A model generated the notes under the pieces. That model saw only the letters and a list, made by a program, of their open reading frames with translations, was not told the origin of the DNA and ran no database searches. This document shows, one piece after another, positions 19,094 to 25,248 of a stretch of 25,248 nt of DNA. The stretch is from Lingula anatina (lineage: Eukaryota > Brachiopoda > Lingulata > Lingulida > Lingulidae): assembly GCF_001039355.2 (NCBI RefSeq), contig NW_019775492.1, positions 315,722-340,969 on the forward strand, read 5' to 3'. The first letter of the stretch is position 1; every line of letters begins with the position of its first letter. A program made the translations under genes and the position numbers.

Positions 19094-21551
19094 TAAATCA
19101 AGTATGGTTTTATTTAATAGGAAACGAATTTTCTAAATGATTTCCCTTTTCATATAATTTTCAGAGCCTCGTAGACTTCATAGCAATCAGTTCCACACAC
19201 AAGAGGTTTCATATTCTAATAGAAGAGTTATCAGGGTTACTTGGAATGTGAGTTTTATATCAAGAGTGAAATGGAGAAAAACCTTTAAAAGTACAGTTAC
19301 AGTTATCCTGGAAGTTAACTTTTTTTTAAAACAACGTTTATTCAAAAGAATGAAGTGGAGGCAAGGCGCTGGAAGCATTATATGCTCTCCACAAAATTAA
19401 ATTAAATAAGTAAATAAATAAAACATGGATATATACATATATACAACAGAGTGAATGTAAAACTTCATATATATCAGGAGCACAAGTTAAGTACAGAAAG
19501 AAAGAAGAGGAAAAGAGATAATGCCTATTAAGTGATAACAAAGTTTATGAGAAGAAAATTTGCAACAGTTTCAAAGATAATTTCATTTTGGGTGGGTGAT
19601 AAGGATTCATGACCGTATCATCTTGACGGTAATCAGGTCAGGGCCGTTAGCTTTAGATGGGTCTAAATCATCAATTATCGATTTAATTTCACTAATAGTG
19701 GATTGTATCTGAGATAGGGAAGCATCAGTTCTTACAGGAAAGAGAATTTCGCCAACATTTGCTACAGAGTCTGAATGGTACATTGATGAGAAATAGGACA
19801 AAAATTCGTCAGCCTTTTCTTGATCAGTAGAAGCGACAGATCCATTTCTCGGGTTATTGAGAATAGGAATAGAAGACGATCGCTGTTTCCCAAGAATATT
19901 TTTCATTACGGTCCAGTATGATTTACTATCATCACCTTTATTGTCGAGGCTCTCTATTTTTGAATTAAGGAATGATTCTTTTGTTTTAATTATTAATTCT
20001 TTAACTTTTATCGCCTGGTTTTTGTAATTATTTTCATTCCTTTCTGAAGGTTTAATCCTCATTTTTTTATATAGTTTCTTTTTCTTATTTAACTCATGCT
20101 TGATTTGGTCATTAAACCATGGCTTGTCAATAGACCTGATCAGCCTCCTTTTATGGGGTATATGGCGTTTGTAAAAAGAGAGTAAAGAATCAGTAAAAAC
20201 TTCAGTTTTTACGTTCATATCATAATTATTTTTTGAAAATAAAGTTTCCCAGTCATATTCGCTTATGTCTTTGTCTAAAGCCACCAAATTAGCCTGATCG
20301 TACTTCCATATTGTTCTATATACAGGATCGTGTTTGGGTTGAGTAATACAAAGTTCAGTAACGAGGGTGCTATGATCCGTTTGGCCAATGGGCGGGTCAA
20401 CGAAGGCACTGTTAATTAAGACGGGTCTGTTTGTCAGAGTCAAATCGATACAAGAAGCGGAATTTCCTTGTATCCTGGTAGGCTTGTGGATCAGTTGATC
20501 GAAGCCTTTTTCTAGAAACAAACTGCTCAAAAGCTTACCCGTGAGGTCTTCCTTACCTTTTCTGAACCAACTAAGAGAGTGAGCATTAAAGTCTCCATTA
20601 ATAAAATTACCGTTTGAATTTAGTTGGCATGCTTTTTCGAGACTCATTTTACATAAGTTCACAAACTTGTCTCTTTCGGTTGATGTTTGACTAGGCGACC
20701 TATAGAAGATGCCATATAAAAACCGCTTAAACTGTAACTGAAATTCAATCCAAATGCAGTTGAGATCATCACTCTTTAACTCAGGACATTCTTTGTAAAC
20801 TATTTTCGAGCTGACATAGATTAATAAGCCTTGGCCAATGTTGTAGTAGATGGGAGAATGGTAACCCTCGATGTTGTAGACAGTNGATGCTGTAGACAGT
20901 GTTTAACTGATAAGAAGATAACTTTCCCACCTCACATAAGCCGATGATTGACGCTTTTAGGAGTTTGGCTCGGATGATTAAGGCCTCAAATCTTGCACCA
21001 TTTTCCGCACTGATGCTTCTGATGTTTGAAAACAAAAAATTAACTTCCTCAACCCGATTTTGCAGACATTATGTGGGCCTGGATTTGGGTGGATATCACC
21101 TGAAATTAGGAGCAATAGACATAAATTAGTTTTATGGAGCAGACCAGGAGTTATTGGTAATATAAACAGTTAACTGAAGAACTGTTTTAACGAAAAGTGT
21201 TATAAGGTCATTCTAAATTAATGAATAATAATTTTTAAAAATATTTTTAAAATAATTAAAAAAAATAACAGTAAATTTTAATTTATTTATATGTGATATT
21301 TATTTATATGTGATATTTTGCTTTTAAGAAAATAACTTATCAAAACTGGAAATGTGGAGAAGGAAGAGAGATTATAATTAGGTATAGAAATGGAACTTAT
21401 GTTGATGAGGTGACACTAACAGATGCAGATAATGCAATATACAAGGATTTTGACACTGCTGCCTGTACACAATGGAGCATCCAGATAAAGCTTGTAAACC
21501 AAAACCACCATTCTGGCTTTTCAAGGGCAAACTTCATAACAACTTCTACAG
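17766..21551 (+). CDS. Fibronectin type III repeat protein, internal exons (partial)
   Basis: Exons 17766-18065 (300 nt, phase 1 at both ends), 19165-19247 (83 nt) and 21329-21551 (223 nt) join in phase. The first encodes one complete FN3 domain: ITVSW strand B, YVLEYTELPGG strand C, and LLPDMVYLVRVRI strands E-F. The second and third together encode another (306 nt), opening KPRRLHSNQ, with VIRVTWN as strand B, REIIIRYRNGTYVDEVTL in the middle, and WSIQIKLVN as strand F. A phase 0 intron splits this domain after strand B. Phase 1 introns at the domain borders are typical of shuffled extracellular modules. Both domains carry Cys after the strand-B Trp (WNKRTC; WNKITYQNWKC) and a Cys before strand F, suggesting a shared disulfide. 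FN3 arrays occur in cell-surface receptors and adhesion proteins; signal peptide, transmembrane and any cytoplasmic parts were not found, so the specific protein is unknown. A LINE sits in the second intron. Confidence 0.72.
18066..19164 (+). other. Intron between the two FN3 domains
   Basis: A phase 1 intron runs from ACA|GTAAGT-type sequence to the acceptor TAATTTTCAG. It contains the (TA)n(CA)n microsatellite and a small cluster of GAACATTTTGAA repeats (about 18940-18976). The open frame at 18313-18498 has no acceptor or donor that would make it an exon in frame. Confidence 0.65.
19024..19093. repeat. (TA)n(CA)n microsatellite with hairpin symmetry
   Basis: TA repeats run into CA repeats, then CCTGGTG, then a longer TA tract. 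The CACACC and GGTGTA parts and the two TA tracts are complementary, so the stretch can fold back on itself. Confidence 0.9.
19607..21129 (-). pseudogene. LINE ORF2 remnant: 2A-like leader, AP endonuclease, start of reverse transcriptase
   Basis: In order on the minus strand: a hydrophobic LCLLLLISG leader followed by DIHPNPGP (21074-21100); a frame change around 21035; then the endonuclease, with FSNIRSIS and GLCE (20940-21033), ECPELKSDDLNCIWIEF, YRSPSQ, GDFNAHSLSWF (near 20580), IDLTLTN and TDHSTLV (near 20380). A basic linker (KPWFNDQIKHELNKKKKLYKK) and YWTVMKNILGK follow, then DLDPSKANGPD, the first conserved block of reverse transcriptase, and a stop at 19607. Catalytic-type residues E, D/N and H of the endonuclease are visible. 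From 20881 to about 20900 the frame is broken by an N and a duplicated 15-mer, probably an assembly fault. The open frame from 20662 down to 19607 is 351 codons, so the insertion is fairly young. It cannot move by itself without a polymerase. Confidence 0.8.
20870..20900. other. Assembly ambiguity: N between two near-identical 15-mers
   Basis: GATGTTGTAGACAGT (20870-20884), N (20885) and GATGCTGTAGACAGT (20886-20900) follow each other. The 16 extra bases (N plus 15) shift the LINE endonuclease frame; without one copy, the reading frame on both sides agrees. This is the pattern left when two overlapping contig ends are abutted with a placeholder base. Confidence 0.85.
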
Positions 21552-21877
21552 GTTTGTTAACAAAACATCTATATTTATTTTGTAGTTTAGAATTTATAAA
21601 TTAATACATTGAGAAAAGACCAAAAAAGTTAAGAATCGTGTAAAAAATTTTAAATTATTTGTTTTTATAATGCCTGTACCCCTGTCTCTTTAAAGGGCAT
21701 ATTTTTCTTGACACAATGCATGGTTTATTTCTGAAAAATTCACACATGGATATGGAAGAACAAAATTAATGTATAAACCAAAAGTAGTGTTTCAATGAGT
21801 CTTTGCCACATCCTTATTTCACTGACTATAGTTGCCAAGCATAAATTTCCTTGCCACAGTAAAACCTCCATTTAATA
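21552..21877 (+). other. Start of the intron after the second FN3 domain
   Basis: It begins with the donor ACAG|GTTTGT (phase 1). Open frames stop soon after the exon. It contains AT-rich sequence with nothing further recognised, up to the left end of the foldback element. Confidence 0.5.
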
Positions 21878-22750
21878 TAGTCCGGTGGCTTAAAGAAAAA
21901 ATCATGACACGGCGGATAAAAGCATCAAATTTTGCATGTGGGTACCTTTTGACATTATAAATCAATTTAGAGCTGTAGCCCACGGAAAAAATTTACCGTT
22001 TGGCCAAAAAAATCCAAAATGGCCACCAATTTATTGAATTCTTTAGAAATATGTACATACCTATGTTGATTTTTATCAAATAAATTATTTTCTCAGAGTT
22101 TTCCACACCCTTATTACCCATTTTATTCATATATGTCAGATAGCAAATAAGTTGACTTGGACTTTTTGAAAAAATCCAAGATGGCTGTCATTTGCCATAG
22201 AAACAGCCATAGGAATACTAGTGCACAACTATTTCCAGCTAGAACGATACGTTGTCCGCTATCAAATTAAGTCTATTTCTCAGATCTTTGTTACCCACAT
22301 TATATGTTTGTGGTGAGTAACTACGAAGTGTTCTTGGGCATTTGGAAAATCCAAGATGGCTGCCACGTGCCACAGGAATTCTAGTATACGGGGGATTCAA
22401 CTAATGGCAACTGGAAAAATTAGTTTTTCACTATCAAATTAAACTGGTTTCTGAGTGTTTTCCACATCCTTTCTACCCACACAATATGTATGTGGTGAGT
22501 AACTAACAGTATTCTTGGGCATTTTGAGAAAATCCAAGATGGCTGTCATATGTAATAGGAATACTTCTAGTATTACAAAGGGTTGGAACTAATGCCAGCT
22601 AATTCACTATCAAATTCAGTTTCTTTTTTTAGTGTTTTACACATTATTATTACACTGTGATACATATCTAGCAGGTAATAAATGTGCATATTTGATCATT
22701 TTGAGAAAACCCAAGATGGTTGTCACTGGCCATAGGAATACTACTGGAAT
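21878..22750 (+). repeat. Left arm of the foldback element (five tandem units)
   Basis: Each unit reads, in order: AAATCCAAGATGGCTG, CATAGGAATACTAGT, CTATCAAATTAAGT, TTTCTCAG.GTTTTCCACA, CTTATTACCCA and GTGGTGAGTAACTA. The outermost 130 bases (TAGTCCGG to GTTTGGCC) are not part of the tandem unit and form a unique end. Confidence 0.8.
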
Positions 22751-23690
22751 TACAACTGCACATCCATGGCTTTTCATCTACTACCAGGGTGAATTTGTGT
22801 TTGCTTATCAAGTTTTGCCCATCCTTATTAGTCCTATGATATATATCTGGTGGGTAAATAGTGTGCATCCTTGGATATTCTGAGAAAAAGATACCTACAA
22901 TTTAACATAGGAATGCTAATGGGTGGGTTTCAATTGCTGCTAGAGAGGCATATGGTTCATTATACAATTACATTTCCATGGGTTTGTTTTACAAATAATT
23001 TATGTTTTTCATTCCATTAATTATTACCCCTATGATGTATACCTGGTCTGTAGCATGTGTGTATCTTTGGGTATTCTGAAAAAATTCAAGATGTCTGCCT
23101 TTTGTCATTAGAATATTCGAACACATAATCAAATGATGCTAGAGATACACTGAGTACGATTTAAATGTAGTTAACTTTGGGTCGTTTTTAAATGTTTTTC
23201 ATATCCTATTTATCCTTATGAAAGATTCTGTGTGTTTTGAAAGTGTATGTATATATATCCTTGAGTATTATTCGGAGAAAACCCAAGATAGCTGCCAGTT
23301 GTAATAGGAATATATCATTCAAATGCACATAGGTGTCAATTAATAGAACAGTTCAGACATTGATTCCAACATGAAATAAAGCCATTTGATGTTAAACATG
23401 TTGACATCCTTATTAACCTTACTCTTTATAAATCTGGTGTGTAGCATCGATCTTGCGTATTTTAGAAAATTCAAGATTGCTGCAATTCACAATAGGAATA
23501 GTACAGTCAACTACTGCCAGAGAAACATTGGGTTCAATATAAAATGAATTTTGTTTCTCGGTATTTCCCACATTCTTTTTGGACTTTTAGATATCTATCT
23601 GGTGGGTAACAAGTGTATACCCTTACGTATTTTGAAAAAATATCATGATTACCCTCATTTGCCGTAGAAGAGCCTATAAAATCTAATGCA
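22751..23690 (+). repeat. Loop of the foldback element with decayed tandem units
   Basis: Degenerate unit cores are found at 23086 (TCAAGATGTC), 23283 (CCAAGATAGC) and 23471 (TCAAGATTGC), with weaker ones near 22887 and 23645. Spacing is 190-200 bp. All face the same way as the left arm and are more diverged than either arm. Confidence 0.65.
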
Positions 23691-24551
23691 CCAGTTTTCC
23701 TATGGGGAAAAGAAGGCCATCTTGGATTTCCCCAAAATGATAAAATATGAACATTTATATGTATCATAGGATAATAATACTAAAAAAAAACAGAATAACA
23801 ACTGAATTCGGCTTCATTTTATTTGTAAGCCCATCTCTCGCAGGTATTAACTGAACCCCACCTTCTATGGCTAATGGCAGCCATTTTGTTTTGTTTTGTT
23901 TTCAAAAAGGATGCACATAACATTCTCATCACATATGTATTATGTTGATTAAAAAGATGTGAAAATTCTCAGAAACAAACCTAATTTATCAATTAATATT
24001 ATATCTCCATGGCAGAAGAAGCTCTATGTGTATACTTATATTCCTTTGATATGGGGGCCATCTTGGATTTTTCTCGAATTGCCTGTGAATAAAGGTTAGT
24101 TACTCACCACAGATATATTATTTGTGTAATAAGAAACAAACTTAATTAGATAGTGGGCAATGCATCTTCCTAGTTGGCATTAGTTAGTTGAAAACCCTTG
24201 TACATGTTCTAGTATTCCTATGCCATACGGCGGCCATCTTGGATTTTTCAATAAGGCCAAGGACACTAGTTTGTTATCTGACACTTATGCATAATATGGG
24301 TAATAAGGATGTGGAAAACATTGAGAAAATACTTAATTTGATAAAAATCAACATAGATATGTATATATTTCTACAAAATTTCACAAATTGGTGGCCATTT
24401 TGGATTTTTTTGGGCCAAACGGTAATTTTTTTTTCGTGGGCTACGGCTCTAATTTGATTGAGTATGTCAAAAGGTACCCACATGCAAAATTTGGTGCTTT
24501 TATCCACTGTGTCACGGTTTGGCCATTTTTTTGCCCTAAGCAACCGGACTA
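23691..24551 (-). repeat. Right arm of the foldback element (five tandem units, inverted)
   Basis: This is the reverse complement of the left arm, with GCCATCTTGG-type cores at 23716, 23880, 24057, 24233 and 24394. By eye, about four in five bases match the left arm over the outer 300 bases. Confidence 0.8.
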
Positions 24552-24734
24552 ATAAATAGGCTATGCTCTATGATTTTACCTATAATATCTCTGTTACTAC
24601 TAGTTACCTCTGCTACTTTTATAGAAACAACTCATAGAAAAGGAATAAATTCTATTTTACCACCAAAATTGCAGTTACCACAATTATTCCATTGATCTGG
24701 AATATGTGCTTGCCATTGGACGCCCTTAACATCT

Positions 24735-24857
24735 TAAGATGGCTACCCTCTATAATAATCTCTTTAAAAAAACAGGGGTTAACTTCGAATGTTGGAACGG
24801 ATTCATTAACCATGGTATGAAAAAGTTGCTGATTATCCCAGGAAAATCTGTTTTTAT
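24735..24857 (-). repeat. Dispersed repeat, copy 2 (inverted relative to the Hhex copy)
   Basis: Its reverse complement matches 2717-2875 through the blocks TTTTCCTGG, GGTTAATGAATCC and ACATTC.AAGTTA..CCCTG plus a T run. Read in this orientation it is open (FSWDNQQLFHTMVNESVP), but the first copy is not open in the same frame. Confidence 0.7.
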
Positions 24858-24906
24858 GTACAGACACAGATGTGTCAGTACATATTTCCATCACCTGCGT
24901 CTGTAG

Positions 24907-24938
24907 TCGCCGTCGCCGTCACCGTCGCCATCACCGTG
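24907..24938. repeat. (GTCGCC)n-like hexamer repeat
   Basis: About five imperfect GTCGCC/GTCACC/ATCGCC steps form a sharp GC-rich island in AT-rich surroundings. Confidence 0.8.
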
Positions 24939-24999
24939 CACTTTCAGCTTTAACACCATAAGTGGAAGACAGATTTACTTTTTGGCTTCATATTTACAG

Positions 25000-25248
25000 A
25001 GCTGACGAATATTCATAAAACGCAACTCAAGTTTGAAAATCAGCATGATCGGGCCATTATTGTAGAATTTATGCTGTTTTTTCACTTTTCAGCATATATG
25101 CAACACTGTAAACACATTTCAAAGAAAGCCGATAGGCCTGTTGTCGTGAAACTCACAGGAGTAATCAATCTTACTAAAATGCAGATCAAGTTCGAAAATC
25201 AGCATGATTGGGCCACTATTTTAGTAGTTATGCTGTTTTTTCACTTTT
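25000..25248 (+). CDS. Possible exon with a 53-residue in-frame repeat (runs off the window)
   Basis: After the acceptor-like CATATTTACAG (24989-24999), the frame in phase with the preceding FN3 exon (split codon plus CTG ACG AAT) stays open for 83 codons to the window edge. A segment beginning KTQLKFENQHDRA (25017-) recurs as KMQIKFENQHDWA (25176-). The offset is 159 bases, exactly 53 codons, and both copies go on to MLFFHF. Some differences are silent (TTT/TTC in KFE). This could be the next exon of the FN3 gene or an unrelated repeat that is open by chance. The second CACTTTTCAG (25083-25092) inside it also looks like an acceptor, which argues against one continuous exon. No domain was recognised. 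Confidence 0.25.

Larger units (their letters stand above)
19321..21167 (-). mobile_element. CR1/L2-like LINE, internally deleted, inside an FN3 gene intron
   Basis: Read on the minus strand, the element begins near 21167, encodes an endonuclease, and ends in GAATAAACGTTGTTTT plus an A tail (T run at 19320-19327). AGTTAACT occurs at 19313-19320 and again at 21168-21175, exactly at the two ends: a candidate 8-bp target-site duplication. Reverse transcriptase and the rest of ORF2 are missing between the 5' coding part and the 3' tail, so this is an internal deletion and not the usual 5' truncation. It is inserted antisense to the host gene, between exons 19165-19247 and 21329-21551, without touching their splice sites. 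Confidence 0.82.
21878..24551. mobile_element. 2.67-kb foldback element with opposed tandem arrays
   Basis: The two ends are inverted repeats: TAGTCCGGTGGCTTA at the left edge and the complement of TAGTCCGGTTGCTTA at the right edge. Similarity continues for several hundred bases (for example AAATTTTGCATGTGGGTACC, then CCAAAATGGCCACCAATTT). Each arm is an array of units of about 175 bp. CCAAGATGGC-like cores lie at 22014, 22176, 22351, 22534 and 22711 on the + strand and at 24394, 24233, 24057, 23880 and 23716 on the minus strand. Spacings mirror each other closely in the outer units (162/161, 175/176, then 183/177, 177/164). The loop, about 22750-23690, holds four or five more decayed units in the + orientation. 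No open frame encodes a transposase, so it would be non-autonomous. It lies in or just after the FN3 gene, so a transcript would form a long hairpin. Confidence 0.85.
24552..24999. other. Interval right of the foldback element
   Basis: It holds the second dispersed-repeat copy and a GTCGCC-rich tract. CTGCTACTTTTATAG at about 24610-24624 looks like an acceptor, but the frame that would continue the FN3 gene meets a stop within 25 codons and has no donor. The open minus-strand frame 24652-24894 lies over the repeat and is not supported as a gene. Confidence 0.5.

Noticed and set aside
24274-24543. Open frames on both strands in the right arm of the foldback element
   Set aside because: They follow the repeat sequence, are not preserved in the left arm and resemble no transposase.
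21878-24551. Foldback element as a Tc1/mariner MITE with a TA target site
   Set aside because: The ends begin TAG..., but the flanking bases (TTTAATA on the left, ATAAATA on the right) do not define a clear duplication, so no superfamily is assigned.
24652-24894. 80-codon minus-strand open frame
   Set aside because: It overlaps a dispersed repeat whose other copy is not open in that frame. No splice or start context was found.
1-25248. tRNA, rRNA and prokaryotic-type operon features
   Set aside because: No cloverleaf-type sequence with A and B boxes was noticed by eye, and split genes with GT-AG introns exclude a bacterial reading. A tRNAscan run was not possible.

Overview
This is AT-rich animal nuclear DNA. 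Genes are split by GT-AG introns, and retroposons and inverted-repeat elements are dispersed between and inside them. A four-exon-type Hhex gene, a CR1/L2-type LINE with a 2A-like leader, frequent TAGGCCTA palindromes and short elements with CTCCGCCAAGG ends together suggest a marine invertebrate, probably a deuterostome such as an echinoderm or hemichordate. The species assignment is inference and weak; the eukaryotic assignment is secure.

Layout. Positions 1-2431 hold the 3' three coding exons of the homeobox gene Hhex on the + strand (exon 1 lies upstream), followed by a 3' UTR that probably ends near 3440. Positions about 3440-8350 are intergenic, with microsatellites, a 31-base A run, a G-rich tract and a roughly 400-bp duplicated block carrying two copies of a short inverted-repeat element. 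Positions 8377-15859 hold MFSD10 (TETRAN-type major facilitator): a possible non-coding first exon, then twelve coding exons that join in phase into a 460-residue protein. A minisatellite starts exactly on one of its splice donors. Positions about 16640-16920 carry an unidentified minus-strand open frame that could be the last exon of a convergent gene.

From 17766 a third + strand gene supplies at least two fibronectin type III domains from three exons (17766-18065, 19165-19247, 21329-21551). The intron inside its second domain holds a LINE (19321-21167, minus orientation) with a candidate 8-bp target-site duplication. The LINE keeps its endonuclease and 3' tail but lacks the reverse transcriptase. 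The next intron or flank holds a 2.67-kb foldback element (21878-24551): two arms of five tandem units of about 175 bp in opposite orientation, every unit centred on a CCAAGATGGC-like motif, around a loop of decayed units. Right of it are a second copy of a repeat also present in the Hhex 3' UTR, a GTCGCC-rich tract and an open frame with a 53-codon in-frame repeat that runs off the window.

The three recognised genes (transcription factor, transporter, adhesion or receptor-like protein) show no sign of acting together; this is ordinary animal gene order. The unusual content is the repeat structure, above all the foldback element.
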